Assembly (NCBI RefSeq): GCF_048820915.1
Contig: NZ_JBMERR010000024.1
Span: forward strand, 8,867-72,866
DNA length: 64,000 nt
Direction: 5' to 3'
Source of the DNA: Cribrihabitans_A pelagius
Lineage (GTDB): Bacteria; Pseudomonadota; Alphaproteobacteria; Rhodobacterales; Rhodobacteraceae
Below are positions 27,139 through 36,484 of this stretch, piece after piece. Made by a program: the position numbers and the translations under genes. Numbering within the stretch: position 1 is the first letter of the stretch; every line of letters starts with the position of its first letter. The notes beneath the pieces were generated by a model. That model searched no databases and had not been told where the DNA came from. It was given only the letters and a program-made list of their open reading frames with translations.

Positions 27139-29457
27139 ATGAAAGACCATCAGACCATCAGCGGCGCCGTGCACCATGACCGCCAGCACGACAGCGCCAT
27201 CAAGCATGTGACGGGCCGCGCCGAATACACCGACGACATCGCCGAACCCTATGGCACGCTGCACGCCTACCTCGGTGTGTCCACCGTGGCGCATGCCAAT
27301 ATCAAGGGCATCGACCTTAGTGCCGTGCGTGCCGCCCCCGGCGTGGTGGATGTTCTGACTGCCGAAGATGTGCCCGGCGTCAACGACATCAGCCCCACCG
27401 GCAAGCATGACGAGCCTGTGTTCCCGACCGGGAAGGTCGAGTTCCACGGCCAGCCGATGTTTGCGGTGATTGCCGAAACCCGCGATGCCGCCCGCCGCGC
27501 CGCCGAGCTGGCGCAGGTGGAGTATGAGGTGCTGCCGCACGCGCTGGACCCGGTTCAGGCGCAGAAAGCGGGCTACCCAATGATCACGGACCCGCTGAAG
27601 CTGGAGCGCGGCGATGTGGAGGCGGGCCGCAAGGGAGTTGCCCACCGCATCCAGGCGCAGATGACCGTCGGCGGCCAGGACCACATGTATCTGGAAGGGC
27701 ACATCGCCTTTGCCATTCCGGGCGAGGACGAGGACGTGACCGTGCATTGCTCCACCCAGCACCCGAGCGAGGCGCAGCATATGGTGGCGCATGTTCTGGG
27801 CGTTGCGAACAACGCCGTCACCGTCAACGTCCGCCGGATGGGCGGCGGCTTTGGCGGCAAGGAAAGCCAGATGAACCTGTTCTGCGCGGTGGCTGCAATT
27901 GCCGCGAAGAAACATAACCGCCCGGTCAAGATCCGCCCGGACCGCGATCAGGACATGACCGCCACCGGCAAGCGCCATGACTTCGTGATCGACTATGACG
28001 TGGCCTTTGACGACGCGGGCCGCATTCAGGCGGTCGAGGGCGGCTTTGCCGCGCGCTGCGGCTATTCCTCGGACCTGTCGGGGCCGGTCACCGACCGGGC
28101 GCTGTTCCATGCGGATAACGCCTATTTCTACCCGAACGTGCTGCTGAAAAGCCGTCCGATGAAGACCAACACCGTCTCCAACACCGCCTTCCGCGGCTTT
28201 GGCGGCCCGCAGGGTGTGGTCGCGGCGGAGCGGATGATCGAAGAGATCGCCTATGCCCTCGGCAAGGACCCGCTGGATGTGCGCAAGGCCAACTTCTACG
28301 GCGAAGAGGGCCGCGACCTGACGCCTTACCATCAGAAGGTGGAGGACAATATCCTCGACCGGCTGATCGGGGAGCTGGAGGAAAACGCCGAGTACCGCAA
28401 GCGCCGCGAGGAGATCATCGCCTTCAACAAGGAGTCGAAGATCATCAAGAAGGGCATTGCCCTGACGCCGGTGAAATTCGGCATCTCCTTCACCGCGACC
28501 TGGTACAATCAGGCGGGTTCGCTGATCCATGTCTATAATGACGGCTCGATCCACCTGAACCACGGCGGCACCGAGATGGGGCAGGGCCTCAACACCAAGG
28601 TGGCGCAAGTTGTGGCCGATGCCTTCCAGGTGGATTTCGAGCGCATCAAGATCACCAAGACCACCACCGAGAAGGTGCCGAACACCTCCGCCACCGCGGC
28701 GTCGTCCGGCTCGGACCTCAACGGCATGGCGGCGCTGGATGCGGCGGAGCAGATCATTGCGCGGCTGAAGAAATTTGCCGCTGAGAAGTGGGAAGTCGCT
28801 GAAGAAAATGTCGAGTTCCTGCCCAACCGCGTGCGGGTTGGCGGCGAGGTCATCCCCTTTGATACGCTGGTGAAAGCGGCCTATATGGCCCGGGTTCACC
28901 TGTCGGCGGCGGGTTTCTACAAGACGCCGGAAATCCACTGGGACCGCGCGGCCGGCAAGGGGCAGCCCTTCTTCTACTACGCTTATGGCGCGTCCTGCTC
29001 GGAAGTGTCAGTGGACACGCTCACCGGTGAATACCGGGTGGAGCGCACCGACATACTGCATGACGTGGGCCGCTCGCTGAACCCGGTCCTGGACAAGGGC
29101 CAGGTTGAGGGCGCCTTCATCCAGGGCATGGGCTGGCTGACCACCGAGGAACTGTGGTGGGATGACGAAGGCCGGCTGCGCACCCATGCGCCGTCGACCT
29201 ACAAGATCCCGCTCGCGTCCGACCGGCCGCGCATCTTCAACACGCAGCTGGCTGAATGGTCGGTGAACAAGAAACGCACGATCAAACGGTCCAAGGCCGT
29301 GGGCGAGCCGCCGTTCATGCTGGGCATCTCGGTGTTTGAGGCGCTGTCGATGGCGGTTGCCAGCACCGCGGATTACAAGGTCTGCCCGCGTCTGGATGCG
29401 CCGGCCACGCCGGAGCGCGTGCTGCTGGCGATCGAGACCCTCAAAGGGCAGGGCTGA
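27139..29457 (+). CDS. xdhB: xanthine dehydrogenase molybdenum-binding subunit XdhB
   Basis: A 772-aa molybdopterin subunit. Motifs are RRMGGGFGGKESQ and TAFRGFGGPQGVV for cofactor binding, GTEMGQGLNTKV, and catalytic Glu723 in KAVGEPPFMLG. It hydroxylates hypoxanthine and xanthine to urate at the Mo centre. A GGAGG stands before the ATG. It is followed 3 bp later by xdhC. Confidence 0.95.
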   Translation: MKDHQTISGAVHHDRQHDSAIKHVTGRAEYTDDIAEPYGTLHAYLGVSTVAHANIKGIDLSAVRAAPGVVDVLTAEDVPGVNDISPTGKHDEPVFPTGKVEFHGQPMFAVIAETRDAARRAAELAQVEYEVLPHALDPVQAQKAGYPMITDPLKLERGDVEAGRKGVAHRIQAQMTVGGQDHMYLEGHIAFAIPGEDEDVTVHCSTQHPSEAQHMVAHVLGVANNAVTVNVRRMGGGFGGKESQMNLFCAVAAIAAKKHNRPVKIRPDRDQDMTATGKRHDFVIDYDVAFDDAGRIQAVEGGFAARCGYSSDLSGPVTDRALFHADNAYFYPNVLLKSRPMKTNTVSNTAFRGFGGPQGVVAAERMIEEIAYALGKDPLDVRKANFYGEEGRDLTPYHQKVEDNILDRLIGELEENAEYRKRREEIIAFNKESKIIKKGIALTPVKFGISFTATWYNQAGSLIHVYNDGSIHLNHGGTEMGQGLNTKVAQVVADAFQVDFERIKITKTTTEKVPNTSATAASSGSDLNGMAALDAAEQIIARLKKFAAEKWEVAEENVEFLPNRVRVGGEVIPFDTLVKAAYMARVHLSAAGFYKTPEIHWDRAAGKGQPFFYYAYGASCSEVSVDTLTGEYRVERTDILHDVGRSLNPVLDKGQVEGAFIQGMGWLTTEELWWDDEGRLRTHAPSTYKIPLASDRPRIFNTQLAEWSVNKKRTIKRSKAVGEPPFMLGISVFEALSMAVASTADYKVCPRLDAPATPERVLLAIETLKGQG

Positions 29458-29460
29458 ACC

Positions 29461-30354
29461 ATGGCCCGCCGCCTCTCCCTCCAGGACTTTCTGGTCGGCC
29501 ACAGCCGTGTGGTGCAGGTCCGGCTCACCCGTGTGCGGGGTTCTTCCCCGCGCGAAGCCGGCACCTGCATGTTTGTGGCGGCGGAAGGTCTGTGGGGAAC
29601 CATTGGCGGCGGCCAGCTGGAATATATCGCCATCGACCACGCACGGCGGATGCTGGTGCAGGACGTGATCAGCGACACGCTGGACGTGCCGCTGGGGCCG
29701 GAGATCGGCCAGTGCTGCGGCGGCCGGGTGGAAATGACGCTGGCGCAGATGCGCCAGGCCGACCGCGACGATGCCCTGGCCCGGCAGCAGGCCGAGGACC
29801 AGGCGCTGCCGCATGTCTATGTGATGGGCGCGGGCCATGTGGGCCGGGCGCTGGCGGATCTCTTCCAGCATATGCCGGTGCGCTGCATCCTGATCGACCA
29901 GCGCGCCGAAGAGCTGGCCTTGTGCCAGGCGGACGTTGATATCCGCCAAAGCGCTATCCCCGAGATCGATATCGCCGCCGCACCTGCGGGCAGCGCTTTT
30001 GTCGTTCTCACCCATGATCATGCGCTCGACTTCCTGCTTGCTTCCGCTGCCTTGCAGCGCGGTGATGCGGGCTATGCCGGGCTGATCGGATCGGCCACCA
30101 AGCGGGAAAAATTCCGCCGCTGGTGCCGGGATCATTGCGACGGTCTGGCGACGGACCGTCTGATATGCCCCATCGGGGCTAGCGGCAGCCGCGACAAGCG
30201 GCCCAGCGTCATCGCGGCCTTCGTGGCTGCGGAAGTGATGGCTGAATTGACCTCTGAAACTGCCGCAACCGCCTCCCAAGGAGGCAACGACCTGCCCGGC
30301 GAGGGCAATCAACCGGATGCGGAGGGAGAGCTGGCGGAGCAATCCGGCCGGTAA
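29461..30354 (+). CDS. xdhC: xanthine dehydrogenase accessory protein XdhC
   Basis: A 297-aa XdhC/CoxI-family maturation factor. The N-terminal domain has VRGSSPREAGTCMFV and GTIGGGQLEYIAI. The C-terminal Rossmann domain has VMGAGHVGRALADLF. XdhC binds Moco, promotes its sulfuration and inserts it into XdhB. The last 35 or so residues are low-complexity and acidic. It is the third gene of the xdh operon. Confidence 0.92.
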   Translation: MARRLSLQDFLVGHSRVVQVRLTRVRGSSPREAGTCMFVAAEGLWGTIGGGQLEYIAIDHARRMLVQDVISDTLDVPLGPEIGQCCGGRVEMTLAQMRQADRDDALARQQAEDQALPHVYVMGAGHVGRALADLFQHMPVRCILIDQRAEELALCQADVDIRQSAIPEIDIAAAPAGSAFVVLTHDHALDFLLASAALQRGDAGYAGLIGSATKREKFRRWCRDHCDGLATDRLICPIGASGSRDKRPSVIAAFVAAEVMAELTSETAATASQGGNDLPGEGNQPDAEGELAEQSGR

Positions 30355-30384
30355 GACCGCATCCTCACAGAGGAGGAGGCCGCC

Positions 30385-31977
30385 ATGACTTCGGGGCGGA
30401 GCTACACTTACAAGCTGTTCTCACGCAATGACTTCAGTGCGTTCTGGGCGCTTTTCACGGACAACCTGATCAATCTGATCGTGCTGGCGGGGATCTGCCA
30501 GTTTGTCTTCAACATGCCGGCGGAGGTCGTCTTTGGCCGCATCCTGCCGGGGGCGGCAGTGGCCATTCTGGCGGGCATCGCGGTCTATACCTGGCTTGCC
30601 AAACGTACCGCTGAACGCGAAGGCCGCGATGTGACCGCGCTGCCCTACGGCATCTCGACGCCGGTGATGTTCGTCTATCTGTTCGGCGTCATTGGCCCGA
30701 TTTACTGGGCCACCAACGACCCGATGCTGGCCTGGCAGGTGGGGATCGGCGCGGGCTTCATGGGCGGCATTGTCGCCGGGATGGGCGCCATTGTCGGCCC
30801 GTGGCTTAAGCGCGTGACCCCGCGCGCGGGCATGCTCGGCACGCTCTGCGGCATCGCGCTGGTGTTCATCGGCACCGTGCCGCTGGCCACCATCTTCGAA
30901 GAGCCCTTCATCGGCTTTGCCTCGATGATCATCATCCTCTGGGGCCTGGTCGGCCGCCACCGGCTGCCGTTCAACATCCCCGCTGGCCTTTTGGCGCTGA
31001 TCGTCGGCACCGTGGTAGCGCTGGCGATGGGCAAGGCGTCGGTCTCCTTCGAGGGCGTGGGCGTCTACCTGCCGGTCCCCTACTTCGGTGACTTGATTGC
31101 CGGCATCCAGCATCTGTTTGCCAACCCGGAGCTGTTCCTGGTTCTGGTGCCGGTGCAGATTTACAACTTCATCGAAACCATGAACAACGTCGAAAGCGCC
31201 GAAGCGGCGGGCGACCATTACCCGGTGGCCCTGTGCCAGGTGACCGATGGTGCCGGCACGATGGTCGGCGCGCTGTTCGGCTCGCCCTTCCCGACCACCG
31301 CCTATATCGGCCACCCGGCCTATAAACGCATGGGCGCGCGCTCGGGTTATATCATCGGCGTCGGTCTGGTGATCCCCTTTGCCGCCTTCTTCGGCCTCCT
31401 GGCGTTCCTCAACAACCTGATCCCCGTGGCCGCGGCCGCGCCGGTGCTGGTGTTCGTGGCGCTCAGCCTGGTGACCAATACCGCGCATTCGGTGAAGACC
31501 GACCACATCGCCGCGGTGACCATCGCGATGATGCCGCATGTTTCGGCCTTCCTGATGGTGAAATGGGGCGCGCTGGCCGGCGCGCTGGGAGCCACCGGGG
31601 CCACCGCAATGCTGGCCTTGGGCGATCCCGAGCTGACCGCCGCGCTGCTGCAGCAGGGCGCGCATTTCACCGGCCACCAGGCGCTGAGCCAGGGCGCGAT
31701 CCTGACCGGCCTTATCTGGGGCGCCATCGTGGCCAGCGTGATCGACGGCAACTTCCGCAACGCGGCCGGCTTTGCGCTGGCAGCGACGGGCATGTCACTG
31801 GTCGGCGTAATCCACTCCGCCAGCCTGCACATGCCGGATTTCAGCGGTGTGGCCATGGGATACCTGATCGCGGCGGCTTTCCTCTATATCTATCCGATCT
31901 TCCACAAGGCCGAAGAGCCGGAAGCACCGGAGGACGAGGCCACCCCCCGGGTGCCGCATCTGCCGGCAGGCGAATAA
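30385..31977 (+). CDS. polytopic permease of the purine (xanthine/uracil) permease type
   Basis: A 530-aa membrane protein with about 12-14 helices, a TALPYGISTPVMF motif and EPFIGFASM. It resembles the COG2252/NCS2-like purine permeases rather than the UraA subgroup found at 40018. Its place 30 bp after xdhC and before guanine deaminase suggests uptake of guanine, hypoxanthine or xanthine. Substrate and coupling ion cannot be assigned from sequence. The cytoplasmic C-terminal tail is acidic and short. Confidence 0.78.
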   Translation: MTSGRSYTYKLFSRNDFSAFWALFTDNLINLIVLAGICQFVFNMPAEVVFGRILPGAAVAILAGIAVYTWLAKRTAEREGRDVTALPYGISTPVMFVYLFGVIGPIYWATNDPMLAWQVGIGAGFMGGIVAGMGAIVGPWLKRVTPRAGMLGTLCGIALVFIGTVPLATIFEEPFIGFASMIIILWGLVGRHRLPFNIPAGLLALIVGTVVALAMGKASVSFEGVGVYLPVPYFGDLIAGIQHLFANPELFLVLVPVQIYNFIETMNNVESAEAAGDHYPVALCQVTDGAGTMVGALFGSPFPTTAYIGHPAYKRMGARSGYIIGVGLVIPFAAFFGLLAFLNNLIPVAAAAPVLVFVALSLVTNTAHSVKTDHIAAVTIAMMPHVSAFLMVKWGALAGALGATGATAMLALGDPELTAALLQQGAHFTGHQALSQGAILTGLIWGAIVASVIDGNFRNAAGFALAATGMSLVGVIHSASLHMPDFSGVAMGYLIAAAFLYIYPIFHKAEEPEAPEDEATPRVPHLPAGE

Positions 31978-31992
31978 CTACCCTGAAAGCCT

Positions 31993-32022
31993 GGTCAGGG
32001 GGCGGACGGCCGCCCCTTGACC
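31993..32022. terminator. stable hairpin between permease gene and guaD
   Basis: GGTCAGGGGGCGG (31993-32005) pairs with CCGCCCCTTGACC (32010-32022) with one G-T type mismatch across a 4-nt loop. No U-run follows. It fills the 67-bp gap between two genes of the same operon, so it may damp rather than end transcription. Confidence 0.4.
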
Positions 32023-32044
32023 GCAATCCAAGGACATCACGACA

Positions 32045-33349
32045 ATGACATCGAAACAGAAGCTGCTGCGCGGCCGGGTGCTTTCCTTCACTGCCGAGCC
32101 GCAGGGTGCCGACGATACCGCCGCCTATGAGTTCATCGAGGACGGCGCGCTGCTGGTGGCGGACGGCCTGATCCTCGCCAAGGGCAGCTACGGCGATATC
32201 GCCGCCCGGGCGCCGGGCGCCGAATTGGTGGACCACCGCCCCAACATCCTGATGGCGGGGTTCATCGATACTCATTTGCATTTTCCGCAGGTGCAGGTGG
32301 TCGCCAGCTGGGGATCGCAGCTGCTGGACTGGCTCAACAGCTATACCTTCCCGGAAGAGACCCGCTTTGCCGATCCCGGCCACAGTGCCGAGATGGCGAG
32401 CCATTTCTTCGACCTCTTGACCAGCCACGGCACCACCACGGCGGTTGCTTATTGCTCGGTCCATAAAACCTCGGCTGAGGCCTATTTCGACGAGGCCGCG
32501 CGCCGCAACATGCGGATGATCGGCGGCAAGGTTCTGATGGACCGCAACGCGCCCGAAGGCCTCACCGACACGCCGCAAAGCGGCTATGACGACACCAAGG
32601 CGCTGATCGAAAAATACCACGGCAAGGGGCGTGGCATTTATGCGGTGACTCCCCGCTTTGCGATCACCTCCACCGCCGAACAGCTGGAGATGGCAGGCAC
32701 GCTGGTGCGCGAACACCCCGATTGCTACGTGCAGACGCATCTGTCGGAAAACCACGACGAGATCGCCTTCACCGCCGAGCTGTACCCGGAGGCGCGGGAT
32801 TATCTGGACGTCTACCAGTCTTACGGCCTGCTGACTGAAAAGATGCTGCTCGGCCACTCGATCCACCTGCAGCCGCGCGAGATCGATGCGCTTGCCGAAA
32901 CCGGCGCCAAGCCGGTGTTCTGCCCGACCTCCAACCTGTTTCTGGGCAGCGGGCTGTTTGATGACGCGGGCCTGCGCGCACGCGGCATCACCAATGCAAT
33001 TGCCACCGACATCGGGGCCGGCACCAGCTATTCCATGCTGCAGACCCTGAACGAGGGCTACAAGGTCCTGCAGCTGCAGAACCAGAAATTGCATCCCTTG
33101 CGTGCCTTCCACTGGATCACCCGCGGCAATGCGGTGGCGCTGGGGCTGGAAGACAAGATCGGCACGCTGGAAGCCGGGACCGAGGCTGATATTGTGGTGC
33201 TCGATTCCCGCGCGACCCCGGCGATGGAGCTCAGGATGCGGCGGGCAGAGACGCTGTCGGAGGAGCTCTTCGTGCTGCAGACCCTCGGCGACGACCGGTC
33301 CATCGCCCAAGTGTATGCCGCGGGCGAGGCAATGAAGCCGACCTGCTAA
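32045..33349 (+). CDS. guaD: guanine deaminase
   Basis: A 434-aa amidohydrolase. Metal-site His77 and His79 are in MAGFIDTHLHFPQ. Further motifs are QTHLSENHDEI, LGHSIHLQP and the C-terminal IATDIGAGTSYSML with the metal-site Asp. The PEETRFADP segment is typical of guanine deaminases. It converts guanine to xanthine, feeding XdhAB just upstream. The ATG follows CAAGGACATCACGACA. Confidence 0.94.
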   Translation: MTSKQKLLRGRVLSFTAEPQGADDTAAYEFIEDGALLVADGLILAKGSYGDIAARAPGAELVDHRPNILMAGFIDTHLHFPQVQVVASWGSQLLDWLNSYTFPEETRFADPGHSAEMASHFFDLLTSHGTTTAVAYCSVHKTSAEAYFDEAARRNMRMIGGKVLMDRNAPEGLTDTPQSGYDDTKALIEKYHGKGRGIYAVTPRFAITSTAEQLEMAGTLVREHPDCYVQTHLSENHDEIAFTAELYPEARDYLDVYQSYGLLTEKMLLGHSIHLQPREIDALAETGAKPVFCPTSNLFLGSGLFDDAGLRARGITNAIATDIGAGTSYSMLQTLNEGYKVLQLQNQKLHPLRAFHWITRGNAVALGLEDKIGTLEAGTEADIVVLDSRATPAMELRMRRAETLSEELFVLQTLGDDRSIAQVYAAGEAMKPTC

Positions 33350-33358
33350 ACCCGCATC

Positions 33359-33380
33359 CGGCCCGGGCTATCCCGGGCCG
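33359..33380. terminator. GC-rich hairpin after guaD
   Basis: A perfect 9-bp stem CGGCCCGGG/CCCGGGCCG with a CTAT loop lies 10 bp after the guaD stop. There is no U-run. It probably marks the end of the xdh-guaD transcription unit. The following 270 bp hold a second small inverted repeat (GTCCTGC at 33394 with GCAGGAC at 33408) and no gene that I can recognise. Confidence 0.45.
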
Positions 33381-33654
33381 CACCTGTCTCACTGTCCTGC
33401 CGCTGCAGCAGGACGCTGTGCTGCCAGGTGCAGCAGGGACCTGACTGCGCGCCCGGCTGGCATCCCGATGCCTGGGGTGCGGCCAGGCCGAGCCACCGCG
33501 GCAGTCGCCGCAGGCTCCCCTTCGCCCCTATCCTGCGTGCGTTCTGGGAAGAGTAACACGCGCAACGTTTCACCATTATAGCAAGCTTGCCGGTGGCGTC
33601 CTGTTTGGTGCAGGAGGGGTCGTTTGCGGGACGGTGTGAAATCCTACGTTAGCG

Positions 33655-34000
33655 GCCAAGGACCCGTTTTCCGCAGTACACAGGTTTCCGCTAGGAACGG
33701 CATACCGATAGAGCGGGACGGGCTTTACGCCTGGTTCCTTGCAGAGCGCAGAAACCGATGTGTCTCTGTCTGCCATGGTGGCCTGAGCCATTCGAACCTG
33801 GGCCTTGGTCAACGCGAATTTCCTTGCGCCTTTGCGTGCACGGGCCCGCGCGGCCTGCGGCCCGGCCATGGTGCGTTCGCGGTTCAACTCACTTTCAAAC
33901 CCGGCCAACGCGGCAAATATCCCGAACGACAGGCGAACAGCTGCGGTTGTTGTATCGATCTGCGCTCCCTGGCCAGTGAGCACTTTCAGGCCGACATGAC
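33655..34000 (-). pseudogene. serine resolvase/invertase fragment
   Basis: The minus-strand frame contains a degraded C-terminal half of a Tn3-type resolvase: HVGLKVLTGQGAQIDTTTAA, FGIFAALAGFESELNRERTM, and the helix-turn-helix region FALTKAQVRMAQATMADRDTS. The N-terminal catalytic domain with the active serine is missing, and several normally fixed residues are altered. It is a remnant of a transposon or integrated element, not a working recombinase. Confidence 0.75.
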
Positions 34001-34322
34001 CTTGTTGCTGTAACCATCCACGCCCGCAACGACGTGCCAAGGCGGGATCGTAACAATCCATATTGGGAGGCAGTCATGTCGGAGATTATCACGAAGAGCG
34101 CGGCCAGTCGCGGACACCGGAATCCCCGCCGAAATAATTACATAAGCCTGATTATCAAGCGCCGAAGTCTCCACCGGGCGGGTTCGCATCCGAAGTGCAA
34201 ATGCTGCAGCAGAACAGGAGCTTGCGCGGCGGCTGACGAAAGGGACATTGCGACCCTCGCCTGAGTTTGGGGGAACGCAGGAGGATTGCCAAATAGTGTG
34301 ACGCCGCGCCATCCATCAAAAT
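34001..34322. other. non-coding stretch between mobile-element remnants
   Basis: No convincing gene is seen here. A short frame begins with ATG at 34076 behind GGGAGG but encodes a composition-odd peptide without recognised similarity. The stretch is less GC-rich than its surroundings (for example ATAATTACATAAGC near 34134), as expected for debris from an inserted element. Confidence 0.4.
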
Positions 34323-35002
34323 ATGATCGTCCGCCCGCAGCTCAAGGCCGCCACCGTAGACCGTCTCAAGGCTGGTTGGCCACCCGAGCAGATCGCCGGC
34401 AGACCGCGTTTGAAAGGGCGTCCGGTCCGCGTGAGCCACAAGACGATCTGCCGCTTCGCCCATTCCAGCGATGGCCGGGCCGGAGCTTTCTGCCGGCACC
34501 TTCCCGAACACCGCAAACCCCGCAGGCCGCGCGGGTGCAGGCGGCACCATCGCACGCAGGTCTTCGATAGCCAAAGCTTGTCACGCAGGCCAAGCGTGTC
34601 AGCCGGTAAGCCGTCGTGATGCCCAATGAAGACTGCAATGCGAATCCGATCATGGAGGCGCTGGTTGACGGGTTGGCTCCCCGGCCAGCGGATGCACGGC
34701 AGTCGAATACCTTTGACCGCGGCACCGAGTTCTCAGCTTGGCGCCGTCTCAAGGACGGGATCGGTGCGGACAGCTGGTTCTGCGATCTGCAAATATCCTG
34801 GCAGAAAGGCAGCGTGGAAAACACCCGCAACAGGCTGCGAAATTACCCGCCCCGCTCGACCGAGCCGACGGCGCTGACAAACCGATATTCGAGGTCGATG
34901 TGTCAACGCATCAATTCCATCCCGCCCAAGTGCCTCGGCTGCAGGACACCCGCCGGGATTTTCGAAAGCAAGCCCATGAAGATCCGGAACCGCTTTCTGT
35001 AA
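34323..35002 (+). pseudogene. decayed IS30-family transposase
   Basis: Two plus-strand frames together recall an IS30 transposase. The first (34323-34619) has VDRLKAGWPPEQIAGRPRLK and RVSHKTICRFAHS, the N-terminal DNA-binding part. The second (34616-35002) has NTFDRGTEFSAWRRLK, WQKGSVENTRNRLRNYPPR and PPKCLGCRTPAGIFESK, the C-terminal part of the DDE core. The section with the first catalytic Asp is absent and the frames are broken, so this is an internally deleted, inactive copy. No terminal inverted repeats were identified. Confidence 0.78.
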
Positions 35003-35119
35003 AAGAACAAATCGGAAAATGCGCTTCAGCGTGAGCTCACACTGGAAAGCAAAGTCCTGCCGGCCACGGGGGCCGGCAGGTTTGACTTGGCAGAGTTTAG
35101 CGCTGCTTTCCGCGCGGGC

Positions 35120-36379
35120 TCAGTTCGACGCCAGGGCGAAAGGCAGGTCTTGCGATGCGCTGCCGTACCAGCGGCGGATCAGGGTGCGTTCCTCGTCCTC
35201 CATGTGGGAGACATTCGCAGGCGGCATCGCGTGAGTGGCGCCGGCCTGGAGGTAGATCTCCTTGGCGTATTTCGCCACATCCGCCGGCGTTTCCAGGAGC
35301 ACGTTCTTGGGGGCGCGGCGGATGCCGTCATAATAGGGCTCGCGCGCGTGGCACATGGCGCAGCGGCCGGGGACCACGTTCATCACCTCCTCGAAGTGCT
35401 GATTGCTGGCAAAGACCTGCTCGCTCTTGGTCAGTTCGCGCGCTTCGCTTTCCTCGTAAGTGTCCTGCTGCAGCGGTGCCTGGCTCAGGATCATGATGCC
35501 GATGAACAGGATCGCAGTCACCGGCCAGGTCCAGGTCGGGTTGCTGGTGCCTGCGTGGTTGCTGTTGAAGTAATGGCGAATGGTCACCCCCATCAGGAAC
35601 ACCAGCGCCGCGATCAGCCAGTTGTACTCGGTGGCAAAGGCCAGCGGGTAGTGGTTCGACAGCATCAGGAACACAACCGGCAGCGTCAGGTAGTTGTTAT
35701 GGGTCGAGCGCAGCTTGGCGATCTTGCCATACTTGGCGTCGGGCGTGCGGCCTTCCTGCAGGTCCTTCACCACGATGCGCTGGTTCGGCATGATGATGAA
35801 AAAGACGTTGGCCGTCATGATGGTAGCGGTGAAGGCGCCCAGGTGCAGCATCACGGCACGGCCGGTGAAAATCTGGTTGTAGCCCCAGCCCATCGCGACC
35901 AGCAGCACGAACAGCAGCACCATCAGGAAGGTCGGCTTTTCCCCCAGCGGCGACTTGCACAGGAAGTCGTAGACCAGCCAGCCAATGCTCAGCGACGCGC
36001 CGGAAATCAGGATGCCCTGCCACAGCGCCAGGTCGGCCTTGGTCGAGTCGATCAGGTACAGCTCGCCGCCCGCCCAGTAGACGATCATCAAGAGGCCCGC
36101 CCCTGACAGCCAGGTTGCGTAGCTTTCCCATTTGAACCAGATCAGATGGTCCGGCATGTTTTCCGGCGCCACCAGGTATTTCTGGATGTGGTAGAAACCG
36201 CCGCCATGGACCTGCCACTCCTCGCCATGCGCGCCGACCGGCAGATGCGGAACCTTCCGCAAGCCGAGGTCCAGCGCGACGAAGTAGAAGGACGATCCGA
36301 TCCAGGCAATGGCGGTGATGACATGAAGCCAGCGGACCGCGAAGCCCAGCCAGTCCCACATGATCACGAGCTCTTCCAT
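35120..36379 (-). CDS. puuD: membrane-bound urate hydroxylase PuuD with cytochrome c domain
   Basis: A 419-aa protein with about eight membrane helices (residues about 8-290) followed by a c-type cytochrome domain. The heme site is CAMCH (Cys340, Cys343, His344), with the axial Met in THAMPPANVS. It oxidises urate to 5-hydroxyisourate and passes electrons to the respiratory chain, so no H2O2 is made as in soluble uricase. ATG 36379 is chosen because AGGAGAG lies just upstream. It is divergent from a LysR gene. Confidence 0.9.
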   Translation of the reverse strand: MEELVIMWDWLGFAVRWLHVITAIAWIGSSFYFVALDLGLRKVPHLPVGAHGEEWQVHGGGFYHIQKYLVAPENMPDHLIWFKWESYATWLSGAGLLMIVYWAGGELYLIDSTKADLALWQGILISGASLSIGWLVYDFLCKSPLGEKPTFLMVLLFVLLVAMGWGYNQIFTGRAVMLHLGAFTATIMTANVFFIIMPNQRIVVKDLQEGRTPDAKYGKIAKLRSTHNNYLTLPVVFLMLSNHYPLAFATEYNWLIAALVFLMGVTIRHYFNSNHAGTSNPTWTWPVTAILFIGIMILSQAPLQQDTYEESEARELTKSEQVFASNQHFEEVMNVVPGRCAMCHAREPYYDGIRRAPKNVLLETPADVAKYAKEIYLQAGATHAMPPANVSHMEDEERTLIRRWYGSASQDLPFALASN

Positions 36380-36484
36380 TGTTCTCTCCTCATTAGCTTT
36401 GCCAGCGACGCTAGTGCATGTGTCTATTTTCGTGTATTGGGGAAAAAGTCCAAGCTGCTTCAAAATAACTAAAAGAATACCCTG

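Noticed and set aside
25552..28938. 1128-codon open frame on the minus strand opposite xdhA and xdhB
   Set aside because: It is antisense to two well-supported genes, has His/Arg/Gly-biased composition typical of GC-rich shadow frames, and shows no domain.
33359..33414. Inverted repeats after guaD considered as a CRISPR or attachment site
   Set aside because: Only two unrelated short hairpins with no repeated unit or spacers.
34076..34264. Short frame starting behind GGGAGG between the two mobile-element remnants
   Set aside because: Good ribosome-binding site, but the peptide has no similarity I can name and lies in debris.
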